The position numbers and the translations under genes are program-made. The notes under the pieces are model-generated. The model did not search any database and was not told the DNA's origin. It worked only from the letters and a program-made list of their open reading frames with translations. From Desulfuromonas sp. (lineage in GTDB: Bacteria; Desulfobacterota; Desulfuromonadia; Desulfuromonadales; Geothermobacteraceae), in the NCBI GenBank assembly GCA_002868905.1, contig PKUA01000028.1, forward strand, positions 40,207 to 104,206: a stretch of DNA of 64,000 nt, written 5' to 3'. This document shows, one piece after another, positions 26,634 through 35,625 of this stretch (its first letter is position 1; the number at the start of each line of letters is the position of its first letter).

Positions 26634-26835
26634 AAAAAGCCCCTTCTCAATCAAGATGAGAAGGGGCTTTGGGGAGCTACACAATCGTTGCAGCAAAGCG
26701 CCGTCCTCATCTTCCCCGCGTCCAACCGTTGGACAACGAGCAGGAATTGGCACCTTTTCCCCCTGCGATCTTCTGCAGCGGACGGTTGCCGTGACGTCAT
26801 CGGGCCTGATCCCTCGGTCACTCGTGATGAAAACG
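26634..26835 (-). promoter_or_regulatory. SAM-I riboswitch with terminator, upstream of the MetI-like gene
   Basis: The aptamer spans 26702-26835 on the minus strand. P1 arms CGTTTTCATC and GATGAGGACG pair. The core contains GAGGGATCAGGCCCGATGA, ACGGCAACC and AAGGTGCCAATTCC, matching the SAM-I variant common in proteobacteria. A terminator with stem AGCCCCTTCTCA/TGAGAAGGGGCT and a T tail occupies 26634-26670, 28 bp before the ATG. Confidence 0.92.
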
Positions 26836-26962
26836 CTGGATGGAATCTCTCAGCAATGCTGCAAGAACTATCCAGTTATATTGTTAAGCAAAACGTTAAA
26901 GAATCCTTCGCCCCTTGTCAACTCTTTTTCGACCCGATTCCCGACATTACCCCGTAGTCGGC

Positions 26963-27916
26963 TTAAACGATACCTTCGTAGAGCACGCTGGTAAGGTACC
27001 GTTCGCCGGAATCGGGGAGAATCACCACCATCTTTTTACCGGCGAAATCGGGGCGGGCGGCCAACCGGGCGGCCACAGCCGCAGCTGCACCGCATGAGAT
27101 CCCGGCGAGGACCCCTTCCTCTTTTGCCAGCCGGCGGGCAAACTCGATCGATTCTTCGTTGCTGACCTGTTCCACCTGGTCGACGATGGAGAGATCGAGC
27201 GTCTCCGGGATGAATCCGGCCCCAATCCCCTGGATCTTGTGCGGACCCGGCTGCAAGTCTTCACCGGCGAGCCGCTGGGAGATGACCGGAGAGTCGCTCG
27301 GCTCCACCGCCACGGAATGCAACGGCTTCCCCTTGACCTGCTCGAAGTAACGGGAAATCCCGGTGATGGTGCCGCCGGTCCCGACTCCGGAGATCAGCAC
27401 ATCGACATCCCCGTCGGTCGCCGCCCAGATTTCGGGCCCGGTGGTCTGTTCATGAATAGCCGGATTGGCCGGGTTCTTGAACTGGTGCAGCAGCACGTAA
27501 CGCTTCGGATCCTCCTCGGCCAGGTCCTCGGCCGCCTTGATCGCACCGGCCATCCCCTTGGCTCCGGGGGTGAGAACCAAGTTGGCGCCGAAGGCCGCGA
27601 GGACCTTGCGGCGCTCGATGCTCATGGTCTCGGGCATGGTGAGGGTAATCGGAATCCCCCGGGCGGCAGCCACGAAGGCGAGCGCGATGCCGGTATTGCC
27701 ACTGGTCGGTTCGACAATCTCTTTCCCCTTGCCAAGCAGGCCACGCTTCTCAGCGTCCCAGATCATCGACGCGCCGATCCGGCACTTGACCGAGTAGGCG
27801 GGGTTCCGTCCTTCGATTTTCCCGTAAATTTCACTCCCGGCCGGAACGATGCGACTCAGGCGCACCAGCGGTGTGTTTCCAATAGAAAGAGAATTGTCCT
27901 GGTAAATTTTCGCCAT
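26963..27916 (-). CDS. cysK: Cysteine synthase (O-acetylserine sulfhydrylase)
   Basis: 317 residues, a fold-type II PLP enzyme making cysteine from O-acetylserine and sulfide. Seen: [12 protein letters not shown], the PLP lysine in [40 protein letters not shown], the [12 protein letters not shown] phosphate loop, GIGAGFIPE and a [11 protein letters not shown]-terminus. It follows the sulfite reductase gene by 23 bp in the sulfate assimilation operon and lies just upstream of the second SAM riboswitch. Confidence 0.94.
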   Translation of the reverse strand: MAKIYQDNSLSIGNTPLVRLSRIVPAGSEIYGKIEGRNPAYSVKCRIGASMIWDAEKRGLLGKGKEIVEPTSGNTGIALAFVAAARGIPITLTMPETMSIERRKVLAAFGANLVLTPGAKGMAGAIKAAEDLAEEDPKRYVLLHQFKNPANPAIHEQTTGPEIWAATDGDVDVLISGVGTGGTITGISRYFEQVKGKPLHSVAVEPSDSPVISQRLAGEDLQPGPHKIQGIGAGFIPETLDLSIVDQVEQVSNEESIEFARRLAKEEGVLAGISCGAAAAVAARLAARPDFAGKKMVVILPDSGERYLTSVLYEGIV

Positions 27917-27939
27917 TTTCAGGCTCCTTTCCTGTCTCT

Positions 27940-29259
27940 TTAAGATATCAGCCTTTGAACAGTGTTCAACAATTCGTCGTAAGTCAATTCGTCACCGTAC
28001 TGCTCTCCCAGACCGAGCCCGGTACGACGCCAGACTTGGAAGCGGGGGGTCCGGGCGCCATCCTCCCCCTTCACCAGCCGCGATCCGACGATCCCGATGT
28101 CGGCAAGTTGCGGCTGGGAACAGCTGTTGGGACAACCGGAAATGGCAATACTCGGGCAGGTATCGAGCTGATCAGCTAAACGACCTATTTCAGCCGCAAC
28201 CTCCCGGGTCGGGACCAGGCCCATACGACACTCGTGATTGCCGGGGCACGCCCGGCAAACCCGGTTGTGGGCTACAGTTGTCGTATCGGTTTCGTTCTCC
28301 CGAAACCATCGGGCCAACGCCTCCCCGGCCTCGTTCGTTGCAGGCAAGAAGGCGATATCCTGGTCACTGGTCAACAGCAGAACGTCAGCCGCGTAAAGCT
28401 CGGCAGCGTCAGCCAACCGCAACAGGAGTCGGGTCGACAGCTCGCCAGCGAAGACCGGCACGATCACCGGCGTTTCCGACCCCTCGCCTACCGTCAATGA
28501 ACCGGCAAACCGGTTTTCGACCTGGGGCGGATAGAGTTCACCGGTTGCCTGCCGCAACAGATGGCGGAATTCCTTTTCACCTCTTTCACGGAGCAGATGC
28601 TTGAGACGGCGCCCCGGGGCCGCATGCTCACGATAAACCCTCAGGATCCCTTCGGTTAAAGGGATGATTCTCTCTTCCGGGATCCGTTCGCCAAGGAGAA
28701 ATCCGGCCTGCGGTTCACGACCAAGCCCCCCGGCACACCAGACATCCCACAAAGATCGATTCTCTTTGACGCCAGCATGGACCAGACCCAGGTCCTGGAT
28801 CAGGTGCCGTCCTCCTGACGCGTCCCCTTCAACCCCGATCTTGAATTTCTTCGGCAGCCCCTCGAACGCTGGATGACCGGCGAAATGCCGATGCAGCCGC
28901 CTCGCCAGCACCTGGCAGGACGCGAACTCCGAACTGAAAGTCGCACTGCTCGAAACCCCGCGCACGGCGCCACCACAGGCTCCACGGCCGGTCAAACCGA
29001 CCAGCGCCAGGCGTCGGCCGATCTCCGGGAGGTTTTCCGCGGCGAGGTCATGCAACTCGATACTGCCACGACAGGTCAGGTGGAGCCTTGCCCCGGCGAA
29101 GCGATCGGCCAGCTCCGCCACCTGCCGCGCCTGGGATGCTCCGAGGACCCCGGCCGGAACCTTGATCCGCTGCATGAAGCGATTATCCCCGGCCTGCTGG
29201 TAAATGCCGTCGATCCTCCATTGGCGCGGATCGACTGTTTCTTCCCGTTCTTTCATCAA
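27940..29259 (-). CDS. Sirohaem/[4Fe-4S] assimilatory sulfite (or nitrite) reductase
   Basis: 439 residues. Two copies of the ferredoxin-like half domain ([34 protein letters not shown]) and the sirohaem domain are seen. The cluster ligands are CPGNHEC (Cys-X5-Cys) and SGCPNSC (Cys-X3-Cys), the signature of sirohaem sulfite and nitrite reductases. The context with CysHDN and CysK argues for sulfite to sulfide reduction. It is shorter than the NADPH-type haemoprotein (about 570), resembling compact ferredoxin-dependent anaerobic types. Its ATG overlaps the stop of the cysN distal part (ATGA). Confidence 0.88.
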   Translation of the reverse strand: MMKEREETVDPRQWRIDGIYQQAGDNRFMQRIKVPAGVLGASQARQVAELADRFAGARLHLTCRGSIELHDLAAENLPEIGRRLALVGLTGRGACGGAVRGVSSSATFSSEFASCQVLARRLHRHFAGHPAFEGLPKKFKIGVEGDASGGRHLIQDLGLVHAGVKENRSLWDVWCAGGLGREPQAGFLLGERIPEERIIPLTEGILRVYREHAAPGRRLKHLLRERGEKEFRHLLRQATGELYPPQVENRFAGSLTVGEGSETPVIVPVFAGELSTRLLLRLADAAELYAADVLLLTSDQDIAFLPATNEAGEALARWFRENETDTTTVAHNRVCRACPGNHECRMGLVPTREVAAEIGRLADQLDTCPSIAISGCPNSCSQPQLADIGIVGSRLVKGEDGARTPRFQVWRRTGLGLGEQYGDELTYDELLNTVQRLIS

Positions 29260-30818
29260 ATCGCCACCATCTCCTGATCCGGAACCTCTTTCGGTTGCCG
29301 ATCCTGATAGAGGACCAGAGAAATCCGGTCCTGTTCCCGGGTAAAAGTGAAGTCCAGATGATGCTCATAAGCCAATAATGCCACCGGGTCGATCTGCAGC
29401 GGTCCCCGCAACCTGAAGCAGACCCGGTTGCCGGCCGCCAACGCATCGAGAAAATTAGCCGTCACTTCAAATTCGATTAGCCCACGCTGGCGGGTCAGGT
29501 CAACCAATGCGCCGTCCGGCTCCGACACCAGGTGTCGTCCGAGGTGGACGGTCTGGGCCGCCGCTGCTCCACCGACCCCCTTGAGGCCGCGCACAATGCC
29601 GCCGCCACCGATGAGGTATCCATCTTCTACCACGAAACGTCCGGTCCTGGCATTCTCCAGATAAAGGTCCGCTGCCAACGGTTTATGCAGGGAGAAGACG
29701 ACGGTGCCAACCTCGGTGGTTTTCAACTCGGCAGCGTGACGTTCGGCGATTTAAAGGGTCGAAGAGTCGAGTCGCTCTTCGATCGCGACGCAGGTCGCAT
29801 CAACCTCGGCCGTGGCAAGTTTCAACCGATAATTTTTCCCCTTCACAAAGCTGTTGCGCGCCAGCCAGAACAGGCTCGCCTTGATTTCACCAACTGTAGT
29901 CGGCAGGTCGTCACTGCGGGCGAGCACCTCGCCCCGTTCAGCGAACAGTTCGTCGGCAAAGGTAAAACCGACACACTCGCCGGCACGCGCCTGGGCCAGG
30001 TCCTCATTGGGCCAGAGTCTGATTGACTTGACCTCCGTCTGCCGCCCTGACGGAAGAAAGGTAACGGGGTCCCCCACCTTGACCTGACCTGTCTCGACCC
30101 GACCGGCATAAATCCGCTCGTTGTCCCACTTGTAAACATCCTGGACCGGAAACCGGAAAGGGAGCCCGGTTTCCGCCCGCACGTTGGCAAAATTGTCGAG
30201 GGCCTGCAAAATGGTCGGCCCGCCGTACCAGATCATCCGGTCTCCCGGGGAGGCGATATTGTCACCCTCCCGCGCCGATATCGGGACCACGGAGGCGGGG
30301 GTGATGTCGAGAGTGTGCAAAAAAGCCCGTATGTCGTTTTCCGTCCGTTGAAAGACCTGCCGGTCATAGTCGACCATGTCGAGCTTGTTGATCGCCACGA
30401 CCACTTGTCGTATTCCGAGCAGGGAGAGGAGATAAGCATGGCGGCGGGTCTGCTCCTGCACCCCTTCGACCCCGTCGAGCAGCAGGATCGCGGCATCGGC
30501 GCTGGCCGCGCCGGTGATCATGTTCTTCAGGAACTCTTTATGCCCGGGAGCATCGATGATGACATAGGTGCGCTTGTCGGTTTTAAAGAAGGTCTGGGCC
30601 GTGTCGATGGTGACATTCTGATCCCGCTCCTCCTCGAGGGCGTCCATCAGGTAGGCGTACTCGAACGGGCGCCCTTGTCGTTCGCAGGTCCCGGCGATTT
30701 CGGCAACGCGCGTCTCGGGAATCATCCCTGTGTCATGAAACAGGCGTCCGATCAGGGTCGATTTGCCATGATCGACATGTCCGACGATAACGATTTTCAG
30801 GGTCTCCGCAGTTTTCAT
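29256..30818 (-). pseudogene. cysN: Sulfate adenylyltransferase large subunit, interrupted by in-frame TAA
   Basis: Start ATG 30818, with GGGAGAG upstream. The first 355 residues carry the GTPase of CysN (GHVDHGKST P-loop, DAPGHKEF, NKLDMVDYD) and EF-Tu-like domain II, ending CVAIEERLDSSTL. A TAA at 29751-29753 follows. The same frame then continues IAERHAAELKTTEVGTVVFS...TGRFVVEDGYLIGGGGI to the stop at 29256: domain III of CysN. A GAA to TAA change would restore a normal, full-length protein (520 residues). No good ribosome-binding site precedes the distal part (nearest TTG 29726). This is either a nonsense mutation, a sequencing error or a split protein. CysD is directly upstream. Confidence 0.85.
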
Positions 30819-30889
30819 TTCTCTCCCGTTCTTTCCCGGCGGGGCAATTCGCCCCTGGTGTTTCATCGTCCTCATTTCCAACTTTGTGG

Positions 30890-31693
30890 CTACATGTACC
30901 CCTTGGCCCGCAACTTCTGCATGGCGTAGGCGTTCTCCTGGTCCTGGGCACGGCCAGCGCGCTCCGGAGCTCGAATGACCTTTAACTCCTCGATAATCTC
31001 ATCAACGGTTGCAGCCGTTGAATCGATTGTCCCGGTACAAGGTGCGCAGCCGAGGGAACGGAATCGTTTGCCGTCCCTGGCAAAGTAGAGCGGGCAGATC
31101 TCGACCTTCTCCCGGGCGAGATATTCCCAGATATTCAATTCGGTCCAGCCGAGGATCGGATGGACCCTGACATGAGTCCCCTCTGGATAATTGGTGTTGA
31201 ACTGGTCCCACAGCTCCGGTGGCTGATCCTTGTATGACCATTCACTCTGCTGGCCCCGCGGAGAGAAGACCCGCTCCTTGGCCCGGCTCCCTTCCTCGTC
31301 CCGACGGATACCAAGCAGCAAACCCTGGTACCCCTTGGCGTCTATCATCTGGGTCAACCCTTCGGTTTTCAGCTTGGCACAGCAGAGCAGGCGCCCCTGG
31401 TCTGGCCCCATGCCGGCAGCAATCGCCTCTTCGTTTCTGCCGACCACCAGCTCGGCCCCCCATTCTTTGGTCATCCGATCGCGAAATGCTATCATCTCGG
31501 GGTATTTGTAGGTGGTGTCGATATGGACCAGGGGAAACGGCAGCTTGCCGAAAAAAGCCTTGCGCGCCAGGTGAATCATCACCGTCGAGTCCTTGCCGAT
31601 CGAATAGAGCATGGCAAGGTTGGGAAAACGGTTATAGGCTTCGCGCAGGATATAAATCGACTCGGCCTCAAGTCGGTCCAGGTGGTCACTCAT
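30890..31693 (-). CDS. cysD: Sulfate adenylyltransferase small subunit
   Basis: 267 residues, the catalytic ATP-pyrophosphatase-type subunit that joins sulfate and ATP to form APS. The PP-loop is [17 protein letters not shown], as usual for CysD. Other signatures: [49 protein letters not shown] and [23 protein letters not shown] lies five bases before the ATG. It works as a heterodimer with CysN, whose GTPase drives the reaction; here CysN is interrupted. Confidence 0.95.
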   Translation of the reverse strand: MSDHLDRLEAESIYILREAYNRFPNLAMLYSIGKDSTVMIHLARKAFFGKLPFPLVHIDTTYKYPEMIAFRDRMTKEWGAELVVGRNEEAIAAGMGPDQGRLLCCAKLKTEGLTQMIDAKGYQGLLLGIRRDEEGSRAKERVFSPRGQQSEWSYKDQPPELWDQFNTNYPEGTHVRVHPILGWTELNIWEYLAREKVEICPLYFARDGKRFRSLGCAPCTGTIDSTAATVDEIIEELKVIRAPERAGRAQDQENAYAMQKLRAKGYM

Positions 31694-31749
31694 ACTTTGC
31701 TCCCCGCTAGAAATTTCTGGTCCTTAAGATTCTGTTTCAGTCCAATTGG

Positions 31750-32451
31750 TCACGAACGGTGCAACCCGCACTCTTTGTGCTCGGAGTTTTCCCACCACCA
31801 CCGCCCCGCCCGGATATCCTCCCCCGGCTCGACAGCCCGCGTACAGGGGGCACAGCCGATGGATGGATAATTCTTTCGATGCAGCGGATGAACCGGGATG
31901 CGGAACTCGTTGGCGTACGCCCAGAGTTCCTCTTCACTCCAGCCGTAGAGCGGATGGATCTTCAACAGCCCGGGGTGCTCCCGGTCCGGTTCGATCGACA
32001 CAAGTTCGCTCCGGGTCACGCTCTGCTCGCGCCGCATCCCGGTCACCCAGCCTGCAAGCCCGCGCAGGGCTCTCTGTAGCGGTTCGACCTTGCGAATGGC
32101 ACAGCACTGCTTGCGACTCTCTAAATTATTCCGGAACGAGAACAGCCCGTTCTCTCGCTCCAACCGCTGCACTGCGGTCGCCTGGGGAAAATACCAGTCA
32201 ATCTCCACTCCGTAGCGCTCCCGCACCAACTCGGCCATCTGGTAGGTTTCCTCCGGCAACCGCCCGGTATCAATGGCGAATATGCCGACCGGGAGTCCAT
32301 GACTCTGGGCCAGATCGATAATCACCGTGTCCTCCAGGCTGAAGGAACAGGCGAGATTAACCGGACCGCCAGCCCGATCAATCCCGCGGGTGAGAATGTC
32401 GACCGCGCTTTTAATGCAGCGCGTTGTTTCCGCCGTTGCAGCGACCTGCAT
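31750..32451 (-). CDS. cysH: APS-type adenylyl-sulfate reductase
   Basis: 233 residues from ATG 32451, preferred for its AAGGAGAG site; an ATG at 32466 is also in frame. The PP-loop-like SFSLEDTVIIDLA and IDTGRLPEETYQMAE precede the cluster ligands: a vicinal pair in ESRKQCCAIRKVEPL and a second pair in IGCAPCTRAVEPGED. This CC...CxxC set marks [4Fe-4S] APS reductases rather than PAPS reductases. The catalytic cysteine is in KECGLH at the C-terminus. It reduces APS directly to sulfite with thioredoxin, which fits the absence of a cysC kinase gene here. Confidence 0.92.
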   Translation of the reverse strand: MQVAATAETTRCIKSAVDILTRGIDRAGGPVNLACSFSLEDTVIIDLAQSHGLPVGIFAIDTGRLPEETYQMAELVRERYGVEIDWYFPQATAVQRLERENGLFSFRNNLESRKQCCAIRKVEPLQRALRGLAGWVTGMRREQSVTRSELVSIEPDREHPGLLKIHPLYGWSEEELWAYANEFRIPVHPLHRKNYPSIGCAPCTRAVEPGEDIRAGRWWWENSEHKECGLHRS

Positions 32452-32471
32452 GGTGCTCTCCTTCATTCAAC

Positions 32472-32693
32472 CTAGATGTAATACTCCGGTTGCTTGCGTC
32501 CATAGGGGATGCGGTTCCAGATCCGTTCGTGCCCGAGGTAAATCATGATCTTCAAGCCGGTGTCGGCCAGACCAACCTTGGCGGCGAAATCGGATTCACC
32601 GGTCAATCCGTAGACCAACCCCATGGTGATGGCGGTCGCGAGGACGCGCCATGAAACAGCCTTGATCAAACTCCGCCGTGTTGTTTCCATCAA
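32472..32693 (-). CDS. DUF2061 membrane protein
   Basis: 73 residues. The sequence RRSLIKAVSWRVLATAITMG, then a GESDFAAKVGLADTGLKIMI stretch and YLGHERIWNRIPYGR, is the DUF2061 pattern with two membrane helices. Such genes are often found in sulfate assimilation operons. It is the first gene of the cys operon, 20 bp before cysH, but its job is unknown. Confidence 0.85.
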   Translation of the reverse strand: MMETTRRSLIKAVSWRVLATAITMGLVYGLTGESDFAAKVGLADTGLKIMIYLGHERIWNRIPYGRKQPEYYI

Positions 32694-32730
32694 TATTCCA
32701 TTCGATTGTTGAGTGATTTAATGTGCATGT

Positions 32731-32759
32731 AAAATAAATTTGTCCCGTTTATTTGTCAA
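32731..32759 (-). promoter_or_regulatory. Promoter and possible Rrf2 operator of the cys operon
   Basis: Minus strand: TTGACA (32754-32759), 17-bp spacer, TATTTT (32731-32736). The word GACAAAT occurs twice, 13 bases apart, overlapping the -35 box. The rrf2 promoter at 34982-35010 also carries TTGACAAAT. The direct repeat could be an operator for the Rrf2 regulator encoded 2 kb away. Confidence 0.45.
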
Positions 32760-32981
32760 GTAAAAAAGTGCAAATAAGGGATTTTATTCTTTACTAATTT
32801 ATGTGTGTTTATGGCTGCCCAATATTTGCACATGACCGCCCAAACTATAAGCACCCCAAGAGCAAAGCAGGAGCGTATGACCGTAAAATCCCCAGGCACC
32901 GAGCTGGTATGCATTTTGAAATGTATTGCCGGTTTATGCCGTCAATGATGCCGGCAAACAACACAAGGAGGCCTGGAGACA

Positions 32982-34196
32982 ATGGAGTCTGCCATCTCGT
33001 CCCTACGTCACGGAGGTGACGTCCTGTTCCTGATGCTCGGCGCGGTCATGGTTTTTGCCATGCACGCCGGGTTCGCGTTTCTGGAAGTCGGAACAGTCCG
33101 CAAGAAGAGCCAAGTCAACGCTTTCGTCAAAATCCTCACCGACTGGTCAGTCTCGACCGTCGTCTATTTCCTGATCGGTTACCCGATCGCCTACGGAGTC
33201 AACTTCCTCGGTCCGGCCGGCTCGCTGCTTGGCGACAACAACGGCTACGAACTGGTGCGGTTTTTCTTTCTGCTCTGTTTCGCCGCCTGCATACCGGCAA
33301 TCATCTCCGGCGGGATCGCCGAGCGGGCCAAGTTCTGGCCGCAGGTTTTAGCCGGGGCGATTTTCGCCGGGGTCGCCTACCCGTTCTTCGAATCGTTGAT
33401 CTGGGGAAAAAACAGCGGTGGCCTGCAAGGGTGGCTGGAGAACACGTTCGGTGCCGGCTTCCATGACTTCGCCGGCTCTGTGGTGGTTCATTCCTTCGGC
33501 GGGTGGCTGGCGCTGCCGGCGGTCATCGTTCTCGGCCCCCGCATGGGACGCTGGGTGCGCGGGAAAAGCCAGGCAATTCCGGTCTCCAACATCCCGTTCC
33601 TCGCCCTGGGCAGCTGGATCCTTGCCGTCGGCTGGTTCGGCTTCAACGTCATGAGCGCGCAGAACCTCGAAGGCATTTCCGGGCTGGTGGCGGTTAACTC
33701 CCTGATGGCTATGGTCGGCGGCGTCCTGTTCGCCGTCGTGGCGAGCAAAAACGACCCCGGCTTCGCCCACAACGGCGCACTGGCCGGCCTGATCGCCATC
33801 TGCGCCGGCTCAGACATCGTCCATCCGATTGGCGCCTTTCTGGTCGGCGGCATCGGCTCCCTGATTTTCGTCTACGGGTTCCAGTGGGAACAGGAGAAAT
33901 TAAAGCTCGACGACGTCCTCGGCGTCTGGCCACTGCACGGCATCATCGGCAGCTGGGGCGGTGTTGCCGCCGGCATCTTCGGGCAGGAAGCGCTCTACGG
34001 CATGGGGGGGGTCAATTTATTCTCCCAGCTGATCGGCACCGTGCTCGCCATCCTGATCGCTCTGGCGGTCGGCTTCGTCACTTACGGCATGATCCATAAA
34101 ACCATGGGGTTCCGGCTCAACGACGAAGACGAGTTCGCCGGGGCCGACCTCACCATCCACCATATTCATGCCTACCCGGAAGACACCGTCAAGTAG
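32982..34196 (+). CDS. amt: Ammonium transporter (Amt family), second copy
   Basis: 404 residues with an AGGAGG site. It lacks the leader of the first amt and starts directly with the membrane domain: FLMLGAVMVFAMHAGFAFLE. Pore histidines are in SVVVHSFGGWLALPA and VWPLHGIIGSWGG. Sequence differences from the other Amt (17273) are large, so it is a distinct subfamily rather than a recent copy. It is monocistronic, facing a candidate small RNA and an rrf2 gene. I found no convincing sigma-54 box upstream; the best near match has GA in place of GC. Confidence 0.92.
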   Translation: MESAISSLRHGGDVLFLMLGAVMVFAMHAGFAFLEVGTVRKKSQVNAFVKILTDWSVSTVVYFLIGYPIAYGVNFLGPAGSLLGDNNGYELVRFFFLLCFAACIPAIISGGIAERAKFWPQVLAGAIFAGVAYPFFESLIWGKNSGGLQGWLENTFGAGFHDFAGSVVVHSFGGWLALPAVIVLGPRMGRWVRGKSQAIPVSNIPFLALGSWILAVGWFGFNVMSAQNLEGISGLVAVNSLMAMVGGVLFAVVASKNDPGFAHNGALAGLIAICAGSDIVHPIGAFLVGGIGSLIFVYGFQWEQEKLKLDDVLGVWPLHGIIGSWGGVAAGIFGQEALYGMGGVNLFSQLIGTVLAILIALAVGFVTYGMIHKTMGFRLNDEDEFAGADLTIHHIHAYPEDTVK

Positions 34197-34211
34197 GAAC
34201 AGAAATACCCG

Positions 34212-34248
34212 GATTCGGCGGGGCGAAAACGTTGCGCCCCGCCGAATC
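34212..34248 (+). terminator. GC-rich hairpin after the second amt gene
   Basis: A perfect 14-bp stem, GATTCGGCGGGGCG/CGCCCCGCCGAATC. It lacks a T tail, so it may be a weak terminator or an mRNA 3'-end stabiliser. Confidence 0.5.
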
Positions 34249-34280
34249 TGAAACCGGCAAAACATTATGGCTGGAAAGAA

Positions 34281-34308
34281 TTGACCCGGAAAGGGCAGAG
34301 GCTATAAT
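34281..34308 (+). promoter_or_regulatory. Strong sigma-70 promoter for the candidate small RNA
   Basis: TTGACC (34281-34286), 16-bp spacer, TATAAT (34303-34308). It lies between convergent genes where no protein start follows. Confidence 0.65.
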
Positions 34309-34314
34309 TGAATG

Positions 34315-34395
34315 ACAAGGAACTTCCGGGGAACTGGTCACAGTTCCCCGACATTACCCTGGACGACACTCCCTCCTGGTCTCCAGGGTTTTTTT
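34315..34395 (+). ncRNA. Candidate small RNA, about 80 nt
   Basis: The stretch runs from the start predicted by the promoter at 34281-34308 to a rho-independent terminator. It contains a perfect 9-bp hairpin, GGGGAACTG-GTCA-CAGTTCCCC (34328-34349). A second stem, ACCCTGGA/TCCAGGGT (34356-34363 and 34382-34389), follows and ends in a run of seven T residues. No ribosome-binding site or conserved open frame is present. The two convergent neighbouring genes do not need it. I do not recognise a known RNA family. Confidence 0.55.
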
Positions 34396-34441
34396 ATGCC
34401 CGTTTCTGCCCCCCGGGAGATTGACGGTCCGACCGGCAAAG

Positions 34442-34480
34442 AAAAAGGCCGACCGAGACAATGCTCGGCGGCCTTTTTTA
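34442..34480 (-). terminator. Bidirectional terminator beside rrf2
   Basis: AAAAAGGCCGACCGAG pairs with CTCGGCGGCCTTTTTT (one bulge). The T runs on both strands let it end both the rrf2 transcript and any plus-strand read-through. Confidence 0.7.
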
Positions 34481-34501
34481 ATCACTATCGTCGGAACCCG
34501 T

Positions 34502-34939
34502 TCAGCTCGCAAGACCGATCTTTCTCAGATTCTCCTCTTCGAGCTCGATCAGGTGGGAAAAGTTGTACTTGCGGAGCGTCTGCATCAATTCCTGACGGAT
34601 ATCCCGCCAGGCCCCATGGATCGGACAAAAGCAGTCCTTTTCACAGATCCCGGGCTGGGCGATGCAGTGATTCAGGTAAAGTGGACCCTCTTGAGCCCGA
34701 ACCACATCGAGCAGGGTCACCTCCGCAGGTTCCTTGACCAGGTAGAAACCGCCACCGACTCCGCGTTGGGAGCCGACGATGCCATCCTTGATCAAAGGCT
34801 GCAGGATCTTGGTCAGAAAAGCCGGTGTAATGTCCTGAGAGGCACAGATGTCCTTCTTCAGCACAATCTCACCGCGGGGTTGCTTGGCAAGAAACAACAT
34901 GGCACGGATTGCATATTCGGTAGCACGGGTAATCAGCAC
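34502..34939 (-). CDS. Rrf2-family transcriptional regulator with Fe-S-type cysteines
   Basis: 145 residues from GTG 34939, with GGAGAG seven bases upstream; it begins MLITRATEYAIRAMLFLA, the family N-terminus. The winged helix includes DITPAFLTKILQPLIKDGIV and GVGGGFYLVKEP. Three or four cysteines lie in CIAQPGICEKDCFCPIHG, the place where Fe-S-binding Rrf2 proteins (IscR, NsrR, RsrR) hold their cluster. The regulon is unknown. The TTGACAAAT word shared with the cys operon promoter makes sulfur control plausible. Confidence 0.87.
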   Translation of the reverse strand: MLITRATEYAIRAMLFLAKQPRGEIVLKKDICASQDITPAFLTKILQPLIKDGIVGSQRGVGGGFYLVKEPAEVTLLDVVRAQEGPLYLNHCIAQPGICEKDCFCPIHGAWRDIRQELMQTLRKYNFSHLIELEEENLRKIGLAS

Positions 34940-34981
34940 GGCATCTCTCCATTGAGGACCTAGAAGACAAACAAAGTTATA

Positions 34982-35010
34982 GATACTAGCAATTGTTTCA
35001 TTTGTCAACA
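34982..35010 (-). promoter_or_regulatory. Promoter of rrf2
   Basis: Minus strand: TTGACA (35005-35010), 17-bp spacer, TATCTA (34982-34987). TTGACAAAT is shared with the cys promoter, suggesting autoregulation. Confidence 0.45.
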
Positions 35011-35051
35011 ACAATCCTGATCTGAATTGGTTTTGGCCGACCTTAATCAAA

Positions 35052-35086
35052 CATAGCCGGGCCGACCAGACGGTCGACCCGGCTAT
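35052..35086 (-). terminator. Hairpin downstream of the dihaem cytochrome gene
   Basis: CATAGCCGGGCCGACC pairs with GGTCGACCCGGCTATG with one bulged base. A short T stretch follows on the minus strand. Confidence 0.55.
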
Positions 35087-35106
35087 GCAAGGTACAGCTA
35101 TTCCAA

Positions 35107-35625
35107 TTATCGCAGGGGCTGCCCTGAAAAAACGCCCAGCACCTTCCGGTCTTCGTCGGATAGGCGGGCTCCGAACCTCAGCATTTTCTCCGTCAGCGTC
35201 TCAAGATCGACCCCTTCCATCAGCTGTTGGTCAATCCGCTCACGCGAATGGCACAGGGTACACCGGGTCGCAATCACCCGGTTGACTTCTGCGAACTTGT
35301 CATCCGCCCAGAAAGCCTCGATCAATGCCTGGTCAGCCGAGGAAATATCGGCCCCGAGCCGATTCATCTGCTGCAGGATCGGTCCGATCGATTTCCGTTT
35401 GGCCAAGGCGATATCAACCCGCTCACGGGTATGACACTTGGAGCAGGTCTCGTCAATCACCTGTTGAAAATCCATCAGGCCGACGTCGGTTCGGTGCGCT
35501 CCGAGGTTCACCACTTCCGCAAAGGCCACGCCGCTGGACATCCCGGCGAGACAAAACAGAAGAAATATTAGGCACATACGGGGCAAAAGGCTACTCCCTG
35601 ACAAACGTATCGATATCAGTTTCAT
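35107..35625 (-). CDS. Dihaem c-type cytochrome
   Basis: 172 residues from the ATG at 35625 (GGGGA six bases upstream). A long signal peptide, with MCLIFLLFCLAGMSSGVAFA as its core, precedes two CXXCH sites (CSKCH and CTLCH) in an otherwise repeated layout: each is followed by RERVD/RERID and a helix. The two halves look like an internal duplication of one haem module. It is a periplasmic electron carrier. The start lies inside the ferritin-like gene (35-nt overlap), so they are translationally coupled. Confidence 0.8.
   Translation of the reverse strand: MKLISIRLSGSSLLPRMCLIFLLFCLAGMSSGVAFAEVVNLGAHRTDVGLMDFQQVIDETCSKCHTRERVDIALAKRKSIGPILQQMNRLGADISSADQALIEAFWADDKFAEVNRVIATRCTLCHSRERIDQQLMEGVDLETLTEKMLRFGARLSDEDRKVLGVFSGQPLR

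Noticed and set aside
32905..32920. TGGTATGCATTTTGAA as a sigma-54 promoter of the second amt
   Set aside because: The -12 element has GA in place of the essential GC, so it is too weak to call.
34312..34737. Plus-strand frame starting at the small RNA
   Set aside because: Runs through two terminator hairpins and then antisense to the rrf2 gene. No ribosome-binding site.
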